From Sedimentisphaera salicampi (GTDB taxonomy: Bacteria; Planctomycetota; Phycisphaerae; Sedimentisphaerales; Sedimentisphaeraceae), in the NCBI RefSeq assembly GCF_002117005.1, contig NZ_CP021023.1:1426001-1490000 (forward strand): a stretch of 64,000 bases of DNA, in the 5' to 3' direction. Each line of letters begins with the position of its first letter. Position 1 is the first letter of the stretch. Below the pieces are notes generated by a model. It was given only the letters and a program-made list of their open reading frames with translations. It did no database searches and was not told where the DNA came from. Position numbers and translations under genes: made by a program. Positions 1-9,487 of the stretch are shown here, piece by piece.

Positions 1-2187
1 AAAATCTATATTTGGATTGATTACAGCTTCCCCCTTAGGGGTAACCGTTAGCGGACGACGGCTTCCCGAGAAGGTGTTTTTATAAATTTCCAAATTACGC
101 ATGCATTCACGCTTGTCCTTGTCCATGATAAATTGAGGCATTTGCTCGCCTGATATATAATTGTTTCTAAACTCAATATTCTCTATTAAGTAGTAGTCTG
201 GGTAATGCGGGTCTGTTACAGGACTCCATTTCAAGAAGCATTCGTTTCCGCGTACGTTATTGTCCCTTACAACATTTTTCATATTGAAAGAATGCCATGT
301 GTGCTGAGCGATATCCCGGCCGAGCTGCAGGAATGTTTCGGCATTTTCCACAACATTGCCGATAATCCTGTAGCCGGAACCGTTGTAACGGAGGTTTCGG
401 ACAATATTGGATTTCCCTCTGCCCTGGGCATAAACGAATATATCGTATTCGCCGCTTGCGGTATTATCTGATATCAGCGTGTTGGCGTTGGTAAGAGACA
501 TCGCCACACCCTTGCGGCCGACAAATTCGTTTCCGTGAATCACAACATACTGGCTGTTTCGCTGGAAAGCCGAATAAGGAGCCATATCGTTGTTAGTCAT
601 ATTCAAAATGCCTGCATGCTGGATATCCGGCCCGAAATAACAGTTTATAACACCGGCATTATGTATTCCGTCAAGATACAAGCCGTTCTTTGCTTCGAGG
701 AAACGACAGTTTCTAAACCATGCATTGTCGCTATTGGAGGTGATATTAACCGTTCCCGGATGGCTGAGTGCATCTTGATCGTAGTTTCGAAAGGTGCAGC
801 CCTCAAATAGTATATCGCATCCGTGGCGCCATATCATCGCAGTATCTGCCTTGCCCATACCATCGAAGGTCAGACCTTTAAAGTAGAAGTTTCCTGGCGG
901 GTTGCTGAGGGTGCCCTTGTCGGCATACTCCATACTGGAAAAGCCGAAGATCATCTTATCACACTTGATAACAGCTCCGTTAGAAACGAAGTGAAGGTCT
1001 CCGCGTCTGAGAATAAGCATCGAGCCGGTAAAGTCGTAGTAATTCTTTTCCCTTTGCAGCGGAGCGGTGATGTGGTATGGCCCGTACTTCTTGTCGAAAA
1101 AGAGTGTTCCACCGGTTTTGGGAATTTCTTTTAGCGCCTCGGCGATTCCCGCCGTAACTGAAGATGGATTTTGCTTCCAAATCTCTCCAACATTTACAAC
1201 AGGGTCAGGAGACTGGATTTCTTTTTCGAAATAATTACTGGATTCCGGGTTGTAAATATGCCTTGACCACCACTGCTCAACATCCTCTCCGAAGCCGACA
1301 GGATTAAACGGAACACCTCCTGTTTTACGGGAATTAACTTTAACCTCCCGAAATGCAACTTCCGAAGTCTTGCAGCCTTCATGGAATGCTGCCGCTTTTA
1401 GATTGGCGTTTCCGTGGAGGCGAATTGGGCCAAATACCTCGGGGCTGTAAAGTGTCGGTTCTGAGCCGTCAATAGTGTGCCTGATTACCGCGTTGGGGGT
1501 TTCAGTCCTTATTTCAGCAATTATAGGTCCTTCATCGCCCCCACCCCTGAGCTCAATTTTAGGTGTAGAAACCTGTTTTATTTCGCCATTGGCAGGGACA
1601 AGCGAAACATCATCTACCCAAACCTTTTCTCCCTCACCGATATCCCAAATCAGATAGATCCGACCTCTCTGGAAATTATTTGGTGTGGTAAATTTTGCAG
1701 AGACTTTTGTCCAATTAGATTCCTTGACCCATTTTGTTTTTGTTAGAGTGAGTTCAGCTGGGCTTATTTGTTTGAAAGAGGCGTGAACGCCTTTTCCGCC
1801 GCCTTTTACATCTCCAGCTAGATGTACGCTCAAGATGTATTCAGTTCCGGCAAGCAGTTTGATGTTATCGGAACCTGTGTAGGAAAACCCGTAGCGAGTA
1901 GATGTTTCGCCTTTGGAGGGGCCATCAATCCGCATGGAAAGGAGTCCCGAGTGGGTTTTCTCCGAATCGAATTTCACTTCCGGGTTGTTGTGCCAGTATT
2001 CAAACTCATAATCATAAATGTCTGCCTTGTAGAGTTTAACTTTTTCCGGCGTATATGCGATAGAAACCTGTGCCGACTCAAAAGAAGGGTCGTAAAGAAG
2101 ATTCGGCAAATCCCGCGGCTGTGAGGAAAATGCTGCGGAAGCTGAAATCGCAATTACCATTGAAATGTAAAATCGGGTTGACTGCAT
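1..2187 (-). CDS. Secreted right-handed beta-helix (pectate lyase-like) protein, C-terminus beyond window
   Basis: The frame is open from the ATG at 2187 to the left edge (729 codons), so the end is missing. AAGGAG lies 7 bases before the start. An N-terminal signal peptide of about 20 residues is followed by a jelly-roll-like module (about 30-190) that begins with the 'DPSFE' motif common in CBM4/9-type modules. A chitobiase C-terminal-like Ig module with 'TIDGSEP' follows (about 205-285). From the W306-W307 'NPESSNY' motif onward the protein has the Asn- and Gly-rich periodicity of a parallel beta-helix. Such folds include pectate lyases, rhamnogalacturonases and alginate lyases; the substrate cannot be read from the sequence. 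The WW-NPES linker recurs in the pseudogene at 2216-2605 and in the large protein at 23101-27351. It probably acts outside the cytoplasm on plant or algal polysaccharide. Confidence 0.85.
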   Translation of the reverse strand, partial: MQSTRFYISMVIAISASAAFSSQPRDLPNLLYDPSFESAQVSIAYTPEKVKLYKADIYDYEFEYWHNNPEVKFDSEKTHSGLLSMRIDGPSKGETSTRYGFSYTGSDNIKLLAGTEYILSVHLAGDVKGGGKGVHASFKQISPAELTLTKTKWVKESNWTKVSAKFTTPNNFQRGRIYLIWDIGEGEKVWVDDVSLVPANGEIKQVSTPKIELRGGGDEGPIIAEIRTETPNAVIRHTIDGSEPTLYSPEVFGPIRLHGNANLKAAAFHEGCKTSEVAFREVKVNSRKTGGVPFNPVGFGEDVEQWWSRHIYNPESSNYFEKEIQSPDPVVNVGEIWKQNPSSVTAGIAEALKEIPKTGGTLFFDKKYGPYHITAPLQREKNYYDFTGSMLILRRGDLHFVSNGAVIKCDKMIFGFSSMEYADKGTLSNPPGNFYFKGLTFDGMGKADTAMIWRHGCDILFEGCTFRNYDQDALSHPGTVNITSNSDNAWFRNCRFLEAKNGLYLDGIHNAGVINCYFGPDIQHAGILNMTNNDMAPYSAFQRNSQYVVIHGNEFVGRKGVAMSLTNANTLISDNTASGEYDIFVYAQGRGKSNIVRNLRYNGSGYRIIGNVVENAETFLQLGRDIAQHTWHSFNMKNVVRDNNVRGNECFLKWSPVTDPHYPDYYLIENIEFRNNYISGEQMPQFIMDKDKRECMRNLEIYKNTFSGSRRPLTVTPKGEAVINPNIDF

Positions 2188-2215
2188 TATAATACTCCTT
2201 TTTGAAAATAGAAAA

Positions 2216-2605
2216 CTATATGTATCTCAGTCCACTTAATGGGTTACACCCCCAATGAGAAATCAGTGGTAATATAATGTTAATTTTTCCAATAATATCG
2301 AAATCACAGACATAGCTGCCCGCAGCCAAGACAATAGTTCCGCCTGTTTGAGGCAGATACCTTATAGCATCACTTATGCTCTCAACCGGATTTAGATTTA
2401 CTGTATGGGCAGGCGAATCTATGTCAGGGCTAAAATTGGGGCTCTCAGGGTTAAATGGGTGCTGCTGCCACCATTCAGAGACATTTTGGTCGAAATCTAT
2501 ATTCGCTTTTGGAACTGCTGGGAGCTGGTTTGCATAACAAGCTCCTACACCAAAATCAAATAGAATTGCTGAGTAAACTACAGCGGCTAAAGTAATCCTC
2601 TTAAT
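2216..2605 (-). pseudogene. Decayed N-terminal fragment of a secreted beta-helix protein
   Basis: An open frame of 129 codons reads as a signal-peptide-like segment (KRITLAAVVYSAILF), then 'WWQQHPFNPESPNF', then the start of a beta-helix ('AIRYLPQTGGTIVLAAGSY'). After 'DFDIIGK' similarity ends and the frame stops. An AAGGA sequence sits 7 bases before an ATT codon exactly where the ATG is expected, so the start seems mutated. The fragment matches the linker and first coil of the neighbouring genes at 1-2187 and 23101-27351. I read it as a dead paralogue that has lost its start codon and nearly all of the helix domain. Translation from ATT cannot be excluded. Confidence 0.7.
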
Positions 2606-2657
2606 AACTGTATCCTTAAAAAACTTCTTAAAATAGTTAAAAGAGACTCTCGATTTT

Positions 2658-4781
2658 CTAGGGCCTTTCCAACTTCAATAAGTAGGTATTATGTTTTTTA
2701 GCATCAAAACTAATCTGACTGACAGGCTCATCGGCATAATACACATCTTCAAACACCTCTTTCACTCGATATTTGCCGGGTAAATTAAGCTTTTTAGTTT
2801 TACCTTCTAAGACAAAAATCCCCAGATAGCTCTTGTTGGCATAGATAACATCGTCATCCTCGCAATAGATATGCACTCCCGCATCTTTGATTATATTTTT
2901 GACCAATTGAAAAGGCAGCCCCGGAACGGCACAATAATAACTTTTCCAATTGTCAAATTCCTTTACAGCATATCCTGCCAACCCCCTGCCTGAGTAAAAT
3001 GCCAATCCCTGAGCATCATCATCCTTAACGTAAAAGTTAATTTCTTTTTCAAGATGAGCCCCGAAACATCTATCCTCAAAGCCCTCAACTAGAGGATGGC
3101 TGTCATCTGCGTCAATTCTTGACTGAAAAATCATGTCTGTACATATTACATCAATTCCCGTAAGCTCCTTAATGTTATCCTGTTTGAAAACATCTTCCTT
3201 GTCCGGATTCAGCAATCCTGATGCCTGATAGAAAACCAATGAACGACCATTGGATTTTAATGAATCGACTATATTTCTGTATTTGTTATCCATACAAAAG
3301 CATGTCGGGAAAAAGACAGCTTTATATTTTGTCATGTCCGTTTTTTCTATATCATCGAGAAGCAGCAAGTCAACCGTGGTTCCAATTTTGCTGAATGAGT
3401 AATAGAAATTCTCCCAAAATGTTGACCGCTGATACTGTTTATCAAGACTTACATACCATGAAGCCCTTTCATCCATAACAACTGCCACATCAGATATTTG
3501 CCCCCTGTCTTCATCAACAGAATCTTTTGCAATCTGAACGCATTTTTCAATCGTGTCCAGCCTTTTAGGGTTTTCAAACCAGTGCCCGTTCAGGTCATAC
3601 CACCACATAAGCTGACCCTTGCATAGTGAAAAAGCAAAATTCCTCTTCATCAACGCAGCATCTTCCTCATAATCACCCGCTTGTGACCAATTAATATCAA
3701 TTTCTGAAGGCGGGGCGAAATCATCCTCAGCAAAATACCCTTTTCCTGCTACAAGCCCTGAATCCACCGCACAACTTTGAGACCAGCAAAAGCCCCCAGA
3801 ATAGTCTTCTCTGAAATTTCTTGAAAAGTATTCCAACGGGCTGCATGTGAAATCCGGCCCATCTTTTCCCATCAAAAGATTAAGGGCTAAATGACCAGAC
3901 TCAGCGAGCCAATAAAAGTTTGCAAGGCCTTGTGAATAGCCGTAAAATGTGCCAACTACAATTTTTTGCTCACCGTGAGCTTTTCGGAGATTATTTGTAA
4001 CTTTAAGAATCTTTTGTGCACATAAAGTGTTGACAAAATTGTAATACTCCACAACAGGAGAAACTGATTCCAATGGATTAGGTTTATAGAAATACCCTAA
4101 GTCTCCAGATTCTCTGTCCAGCCTATCCGGCACATTGAATACTTTATCTGTGTTGTATTTATTTTGCAAATATTCGTTAAAGGCTTTCTGCATTACCGGA
4201 CACAGATCGCTAACTCTCAAATCGCTGTATGACCTGAAAAACCACTCATTGGAATTGTAAGCAGTGGGCAAATAGCCAATGATATTATGGGCATAGTCCT
4301 GTTCTAAGACATGTTGAGCCAATGCGTTTATTGCATCACAACCAGCAGTTTCCCAGAAATCAGAGCCCAGAGACGGACTCGGCGGAGTTGCATGCTTGGC
4401 AGGGTCGATTTCATGACCTCTGACTAGACCGTATTTAGATACACCTTCAGGGTTGGCCTTGAGCCACCACTCAGGATTCATGGATTCTGCCTGTATTCGA
4501 ATGATTATCTTTGCCTGTGGATTGACCTTTAAAACTGTTTTTATGCGCCAGTCCATTTTGGAAAAATCGTATTTATTTTCCTCTGGCCAATCAAAGAAAA
4601 TAGGCACAAAAAAAACATCTACTCCCCTTTTCGACAAATCGTCAACACTTTTTAGAACTGTTTGCTCAAAAAGGGTGTCATCAGGCTGTTCAGTTGGCTT
4701 ATAAGTAGTAAAAGGCTGGGCTTTGCCATCCAAGAACAAAGTCATCGCGCCTTTATGCATTTTCAATTCCGCATTTATCAT
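2658..4781 (-). CDS. GH42-like beta-galactosidase-type glycoside hydrolase, intracellular
   Basis: The protein has 707 residues and no signal peptide. The first ATG of the frame is at 4799, but GAGGA lies 7 bases before the ATG at 4781, so that start is preferred. The N-terminal two thirds resemble a clan GH-A TIM barrel of the GH42 type: 'FFDWPEENKYDF' near the start, 'NSNEW' as the likely acid/base Glu, and 'YFAEDD' as the likely nucleophile region. The middle and C-terminal part resembles the A4-type trimerisation/Rossmann-like domain of GH42 ('VAVVMDE', 'FFPTCFCMD', 'LVFYQASG'). It lies 41 bases downstream of the GH38 gene on the same strand and probably shares its transcript. It would trim imported oligosaccharides. 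The exact substrate is uncertain, because family membership is judged from motifs only. Confidence 0.7.
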   Translation of the reverse strand: MINAELKMHKGAMTLFLDGKAQPFTTYKPTEQPDDTLFEQTVLKSVDDLSKRGVDVFFVPIFFDWPEENKYDFSKMDWRIKTVLKVNPQAKIIIRIQAESMNPEWWLKANPEGVSKYGLVRGHEIDPAKHATPPSPSLGSDFWETAGCDAINALAQHVLEQDYAHNIIGYLPTAYNSNEWFFRSYSDLRVSDLCPVMQKAFNEYLQNKYNTDKVFNVPDRLDRESGDLGYFYKPNPLESVSPVVEYYNFVNTLCAQKILKVTNNLRKAHGEQKIVVGTFYGYSQGLANFYWLAESGHLALNLLMGKDGPDFTCSPLEYFSRNFREDYSGGFCWSQSCAVDSGLVAGKGYFAEDDFAPPSEIDINWSQAGDYEEDAALMKRNFAFSLCKGQLMWWYDLNGHWFENPKRLDTIEKCVQIAKDSVDEDRGQISDVAVVMDERASWYVSLDKQYQRSTFWENFYYSFSKIGTTVDLLLLDDIEKTDMTKYKAVFFPTCFCMDNKYRNIVDSLKSNGRSLVFYQASGLLNPDKEDVFKQDNIKELTGIDVICTDMIFQSRIDADDSHPLVEGFEDRCFGAHLEKEINFYVKDDDAQGLAFYSGRGLAGYAVKEFDNWKSYYCAVPGLPFQLVKNIIKDAGVHIYCEDDDVIYANKSYLGIFVLEGKTKKLNLPGKYRVKEVFEDVYYADEPVSQISFDAKKHNTYLLKLERP

Positions 4782-4822
4782 TCTATGTTCCTCATTCAAT
4801 CGAGACTCAAATTCAAGGTATA

Positions 4823-7800
4823 TTATACTTTAGTTAAATTAAGTTTAATGTTTTTGATTTCCCACGGCTTAACATCAAGAACTATACCTGATGCCTGAAC
4901 ATCAATTTTTTGCAGATCATTTTCCAAGCCGTCTACCAGCCAAGCATCCTTTACAGGCATATCAGATGAAAGCACAGTCCGGCAATTGCTGCCTGTGGCT
5001 TCATATAATCTTACTATAATATCATTACTGTCCTGAGCCTTTTTAACCGTCTCAATTACAATGTTCTCATTATCTACAGTTAAGAAGCTCAGAGAGCTTG
5101 CAAGATCTTGCTTTTTATCAGGCAAGCTTTTGACGGTTAAAGGCATATTCAATTCGTATGAAGCACGTATTACTCCGCCTTCAATATGATCGCCTTTATG
5201 CGGGTAAAGAGAATAAACGAAGGTATGCCTGCCCTGATCGGCATCTTTACCGGGGAAATCGGGGCTCCTCAAAAGGTTTATATCAATAATATTGTCGAAC
5301 ACCCTGTAACCATACTTGCAATCATTTAGCAGAGCCACGCCTCGTTCATTTTGAGAAATGTCAACATATTTATGTGCACAGATTTCAAATTTGGCTTCAT
5401 CCCAGCTCGTGTTCTTGTGGGTTGGACGCTTTATACTTCCAAACTGAATATCACAAGTTGCCTGCTCGGCCAGAATATCAACAGGAAATTCCGAACGCAG
5501 CATTTTGTGTTTTTCATGCCAGTCAACTGTTGTTTCAAAGTCCATCCTGCTGCTGCCCTGGGTCAATATTATCTTTTGCAAAATTCTTGACTTGTTATAA
5601 ACATAATTTTGTTCAAGAACTACACAAGGCCCGTCTTTATAGGCTTTGGAGTTTTCAAGCTTAAAATATTCTACAGGTAAACAGCGATATTCGGTTTGTA
5701 TGTCCCATGCATCACCATTATCGGTGTATAGTTTCAGTACATTTGCTTTCTCGCCTTTTCTAATTGCCTCAAATTCGTTGAATTTATCCCAAACTGATTT
5801 TATTGAACCATCTTGTGAGAATTCGACTTTCAAAGCGTCATTTTCCAAGAGCAGCTGCGTTGCCTTAAACTCAGCAAACTCAGGGATTTTTTTGCCAAAC
5901 TCCTCAATCTTCCAGCCCATTGCAGATGCATTAACATTAGCCCAGTCTTGGCCTAATTTAACCCATTCATCTCGTTCCCATGATAGTGAATTGAAAACCA
6001 TAACAGGATTTTCAGTTCCTGATGCGCCGATGTTCCCTGAAATATCTTGTAAAAGCCCTTGGGTTAAACCTTCAACCTCATCAATCATTATTTCATAACG
6101 CTGCAATGACTCATCGTGAACCCTCTTTATAGAAGAACCGGGCAGGACATCATGGAACTGGTAGAGAAGAACCTCTTTCCATATTTCATCAATCTTCTGC
6201 TGAGGATATTCAAATCCGTACAAGGAAGCTATAGAGGCCAATAATTCCAAATCTCTCAGTTTTACCTCTAGAAAACGATTGTATTTTTTATTCTTTGCCT
6301 GTGAGGTATATGTGCCCTGATGTTTTTCAAGATACAATTCCCCCCTCCACCGAGGATAATCCAAATCGTCTCTATCTATCTTTTTGAAAAACTCTTCACT
6401 GAATTCCTGCTTTACCGGCGGAACTCCTTGAAGATTCTTTAATCTTTCGAGCCGTTCGAGATGCTCTGCTCCCGGGCCGCCCCCGCCGTCACCAATACCA
6501 TAAAGAAGAAGTGCCCTGTCGCTTACATTTTTCTGGGCATAATTATCTTCAACTTTTGAAATTGCCCTAGGGCCAGCGTGGCTGATGTAAGTCTCTTCAG
6601 GAAGGATGTGTGTAAGTACCGTACTCCCATCAATACCTTCCCAATCAAAAGTGTAATGTGGAAACTTGTTCACGCTGTTCCATGCGAGTTTTTGTGTCAT
6701 AAAGTATCGCACACCGCAAATCTTCATAATCTGCGGAAGAGCAGCCGAATAGCCAAAGGTATCCGGCAGCCAGAGCATCTCTGTGTCCATCCCGAATTCA
6801 CTTTGCCAGAAACGTTTTCCGTATAAAAACTGGCGGATTAGAGACTCTCCATTTGGCATATTCACATCAGATTCAACCCACATTCCGCCATGGAGCTCCC
6901 ATCTTTTCTCCGCCACTTTGGCCTTAATCCTGTCATAAAGCTTGGGATAAGCTTCTTTTACCCATAAATATAGCTGCGGCTGCGAGCTGCCAAAAACATA
7001 GTCAGGATAACGGTCCATGAGTTCAAGGACAGTTGAAAACGTCCTTGCGGCCTTCCTAATAGTTTCCCTGATTGGCCACAGCCAAGCTAAGTCGATATGG
7101 GCGTTACCTGCAGCACTCAAGGTAAGACATGGGTCAGCATTCTTCCTGTTAACTTCAACAGCCAGAATTTGACGTGCCTTATCAATTTCTTCATCATTAA
7201 ATGTTTGAAGGATATTCATGGAATCAAAAAGCACTTTCATTATCCTAGAATATCTCGCTGAGTTCTTATCCAGAACACAGGACAGTTCGCAAAGAATCCA
7301 ATAATCATAATAAAGCGAACGTATGTTTTCATGACATACAGCGATCTGCGCCTGCTCTAGGGTACCGTCTTTTGACAATTCTCCAATAAGATCATTACAA
7401 CCGGCATCTACCCATATATCAACTTTTTGACCCTCTTTGCCGCAATCATTAAACTGAAGCACTTTTTTGGCCGGTTCACCGTGAATTCTCTCATATATAG
7501 AGCTGCCATTGGTCAACCCGCGGACTGGATTACCTTCATCATCAAATACGCAGGCCTCTCCATTTACATCTATAAGAAGAACGATCTTCTTTGCACAACC
7601 CTCAGACGGAACAGAACCGGTAAAATGGAACCACGCGCAGTCAAACAAATCACCCCACTTCTCGCCCGGCTGCAAAGCTACCCTATCCCCAGTGGTTCTC
7701 TCGGGATATGAAAGAGGCTCTTTACTGGTGTATGCCTCAACTTCCAAATCGCTTATCGGTTCAAAGATTTTGGATTGGATAGTGTCTTTGAAGCTTAGAA

Positions 7801-7834
7801 TTTTATGGTCACGTTCTTCAAAAAAATTAAACAT
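4823..7834 (-). CDS. GH38 alpha-mannosidase
   Basis: At 1003 residues it has the usual length of bacterial GH38 enzymes, with no signal peptide, so it is cytoplasmic. It hydrolyses alpha-mannosides with retention of configuration. The GH38 metal site motif 'HIDLAWLW' starts at His246. The nucleophile motif 'WLPDTFGYSAALPQI' contains Asp358. A central 'YQFHDVLPGSSI' and the beta-sandwich C-terminal half (about 620-1003) complete the family pattern. AGGA lies about 10 bases before the ATG. It is followed closely by the GH42-like gene, which suggests co-transcription and joint breakdown of a mannose- and galactose-containing oligosaccharide. Confidence 0.95.
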   Translation of the reverse strand: MFNFFEERDHKILSFKDTIQSKIFEPISDLEVEAYTSKEPLSYPERTTGDRVALQPGEKWGDLFDCAWFHFTGSVPSEGCAKKIVLLIDVNGEACVFDDEGNPVRGLTNGSSIYERIHGEPAKKVLQFNDCGKEGQKVDIWVDAGCNDLIGELSKDGTLEQAQIAVCHENIRSLYYDYWILCELSCVLDKNSARYSRIMKVLFDSMNILQTFNDEEIDKARQILAVEVNRKNADPCLTLSAAGNAHIDLAWLWPIRETIRKAARTFSTVLELMDRYPDYVFGSSQPQLYLWVKEAYPKLYDRIKAKVAEKRWELHGGMWVESDVNMPNGESLIRQFLYGKRFWQSEFGMDTEMLWLPDTFGYSAALPQIMKICGVRYFMTQKLAWNSVNKFPHYTFDWEGIDGSTVLTHILPEETYISHAGPRAISKVEDNYAQKNVSDRALLLYGIGDGGGGPGAEHLERLERLKNLQGVPPVKQEFSEEFFKKIDRDDLDYPRWRGELYLEKHQGTYTSQAKNKKYNRFLEVKLRDLELLASIASLYGFEYPQQKIDEIWKEVLLYQFHDVLPGSSIKRVHDESLQRYEIMIDEVEGLTQGLLQDISGNIGASGTENPVMVFNSLSWERDEWVKLGQDWANVNASAMGWKIEEFGKKIPEFAEFKATQLLLENDALKVEFSQDGSIKSVWDKFNEFEAIRKGEKANVLKLYTDNGDAWDIQTEYRCLPVEYFKLENSKAYKDGPCVVLEQNYVYNKSRILQKIILTQGSSRMDFETTVDWHEKHKMLRSEFPVDILAEQATCDIQFGSIKRPTHKNTSWDEAKFEICAHKYVDISQNERGVALLNDCKYGYRVFDNIIDINLLRSPDFPGKDADQGRHTFVYSLYPHKGDHIEGGVIRASYELNMPLTVKSLPDKKQDLASSLSFLTVDNENIVIETVKKAQDSNDIIVRLYEATGSNCRTVLSSDMPVKDAWLVDGLENDLQKIDVQASGIVLDVKPWEIKNIKLNLTKV

Positions 7835-7918
7835 AAATACTGTATCCTGACCTGATATATTTCAAATTTGCTTATAAAAACTAAGAATTTCGGCAGCAAA
7901 CAAACCCTATTTTTAAAC

Positions 7919-7950
7919 ATACACTGCCCGAATTAATCGGACAGTGTATA
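7919..7950 (-). terminator. Hairpin downstream of the first PEP-CTERM gene
   Basis: The near-perfect inverted repeat ATACACTG-CCCGA / TCGG-ACAGTGTAT lies between the PEP-CTERM gene (ending at 8009) and the GH38 start. No long U-run follows on the minus strand, so it may be an RNA-stabilising hairpin or a weak terminator. An identical hairpin lies at 9399-9430 behind the paralogous gene. Confidence 0.45.
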
Positions 7951-8008
7951 ATAGTTGTTCGTGTAATTATATCAATTCAATTGAACTGATATAAGTGGGA
8001 GTATCATT

Positions 8009-8668
8009 TTATTTCTTTCTCTTCCTGTAAAGAAGACAGGAACCGATACCAAGCAAAGACAGCGTCGCAGGTTCGGGGACAACTTGCATTGAAGCCCCGT
8101 CTACATAGGCGTAGTCCTCAACTGCAGAGTTGTCATTCTCGCTGTGATTAAATCTAATCTGGAAATTAAGCTCACCTTCAAAGGCCTCTGCAAAGGTATA
8201 TTCTCCCGTAATCTCCTGCCAGTTTCCGTCAGTCTCTTTTACAAAATCTGAGACATACGCAACTGAAACTCCGCTGTCAACCGGATTAGTAACAAGCCTG
8301 AAGCCGAGTCCAGTGCCTGGACCTGTCGGGTCCCAGCCTGTTACATTTACCATCATACTCATTTCGACGGTATCGCCGGCATTATAAGACAGACCTTCAT
8401 TTATGACATTTCTGCCAGTGTTCAAGCTCACCCCGTCCTCTTGCCATGTTGAATTAGACCTGATCTCGAGCGAACGAGAACCCTGAAAGGCCTTATCTTC
8501 GGTCCCCTGGGAATGAACTCCAGCATTCACATTCCAGTAATAGACCCACTCAGGATTGTCAAAGTCCCACTCTTCAAAAGAGCCATCCTTCAATAACTGA
8601 GCGTTGTAAGGGGCGGCAGTTGCTACCGCAACAACACTAACTAACGATAGAAATAGGATTTTTTTCAT
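8009..8668 (-). CDS. PEP-CTERM sorting domain protein
   Basis: This exported protein has 219 residues. A signal peptide (MKKILFLSLVSVVAVATAA) is followed by a jelly-roll-like module resembling CBM4/9-type carbohydrate-binding domains ('LKDGSFEEWD', 'GSRSLEI', 'VEMSMMVNVTGW', 'FQIRFNHSEND'). The C-terminus has the PEP-CTERM signature: 'VVPEPATLSLLGIGSCLLY' and the basic tail RKRKK. Proteins of this class are normally processed by an exosortase and displayed or released at the cell surface; no exosortase is present in this window. GAGAGG precedes the ATG. It is paralogous to the protein at 9488-10129. Carbohydrate binding is an inference from the fold. Confidence 0.85.
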   Translation of the reverse strand: MKKILFLSLVSVVAVATAAPYNAQLLKDGSFEEWDFDNPEWVYYWNVNAGVHSQGTEDKAFQGSRSLEIRSNSTWQEDGVSLNTGRNVINEGLSYNAGDTVEMSMMVNVTGWDPTGPGTGLGFRLVTNPVDSGVSVAYVSDFVKETDGNWQEITGEYTFAEAFEGELNFQIRFNHSENDNSAVEDYAYVDGASMQVVPEPATLSLLGIGSCLLYRKRKK

Positions 8669-8851
8669 TTTTTCATCCTCTCAGAAAAAACATAATCAAC
8701 ATCGAACCTTAAACATAACTTCAACGCGAAGATTAGGCTCGAAAATCAAATTCCACACAAGCAATCCTTGGTGCCAAACATGTTGTACTAAAGATTTCAT
8801 CATAATTAAAAGTTTACTGCATATTTTTAACATGAACCATTATATTACAAT

Positions 8852-8878
8852 AACTTGAATCTTAACAATTGTCAAGTT
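8852..8878 (-). promoter_or_regulatory. Conserved dyad upstream of PEP-CTERM gene 1
   Basis: Perfect 7-base arms AACTTGA / TCAAGTT are separated by 13 bases, about 185 bases before the start codon. The arms are identical in the duplicate at 10310-10336, while the loop differs at four positions. That pattern fits a conserved operator or RNA hairpin, though the function is unknown. Confidence 0.4.
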
Positions 8879-9398
8879 AATTTCTTGAAATTTAAACAAA
8901 ATAAAAAATTATTATTTGCTCATGCAAATAACACATAACCCAAAATAACGGCAAGAAACACTTGGACTATAAAACCCTTTATTATAAAAACTTATAGCTA
9001 ATAATTATGTTTATCACTGCGTTCATCTGCATAAAAAACTAAAATAAGGCCAATATCCTATTACACGAAACATAAGCAAATATAAACCCGCTCTCCAAAT
9101 TGGCAATACATATATAATATGAAATTAGGGGTTAAAATTACAGCCTTTTTATCAGATTTATGTTTCAACAAAAAGAAACTTATTCTTTTCTTATTTACTC
9201 GTTGCAAATAACTCCTAAATAATCATAAAAGATTTGTCCCAAATCCCTTCAAGCAACTGCAGATGCAAGAAATTTATGGAGGTTACCGGCGAATTGAACT
9301 GAGAGATGAATAAAGAGAAATATGAAGGCAGCCAAAATCAGATAAAAGCATATATACACAAGAGGGTTTTGGCAGCAAACAAACCCTCTTTTTAAACA

Positions 9399-9430
9399 TA
9401 CACTGCCCGAATTAATCGGACAGTGTATAA
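9399..9430 (-). terminator. Hairpin downstream of the second PEP-CTERM gene
   Basis: Same inverted repeat as at 7919-7950 (ACACTG-CCCGA / TCGG-ACAGTGT). It sits 58 bases past the stop codon. No clear U-run follows on the minus strand. Confidence 0.45.
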
Positions 9431-9487
9431 CAACTGATCGTGCAATTATATCAATTCAATCGAACTGATAGGTGAAACGCTATGACT

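Larger units (their letters stand above)
7892..9221. repeat. Tandem duplication unit, copy 1
   Basis: This ~1.33-kb unit contains the 3' hairpin, the PEP-CTERM gene and its long AT-rich upstream region. It aligns from end to end with 9371-10680, which has the same order and the same small motifs ('GGCAGCAAACAAACCCT' at one end, 'AACTCCTAAAT' at the other). Coding and noncoding parts have both diverged, so the duplication is not recent. Confidence 0.85.
8669..9487. other. Long AT-rich upstream region between the two PEP-CTERM genes
   Basis: About 820 bases hold no credible gene. Positions 8669-9221 are the upstream half of duplication copy 1. They contain a dyad AACTTGA/TCAAGTT (8852-8878) and a GTTTC/GAAAC dyad (9162-9179), both kept in copy 2. 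Positions 9222-9370 are a unique spacer. From 9371 the second copy starts, including a strong hairpin AGAGGGTTT/AAACCCTCT at 9361-9388 followed by TTTT on the plus strand. Confidence 0.6.

Noticed and set aside
9080-9115. Sigma70-like promoter (TTGCCA-16-TATATT, minus strand) upstream of PEP-CTERM gene 1
   Set aside because: The match is weak in an AT-rich region, lies over 400 bases from the gene, and is poorly kept in copy 2.
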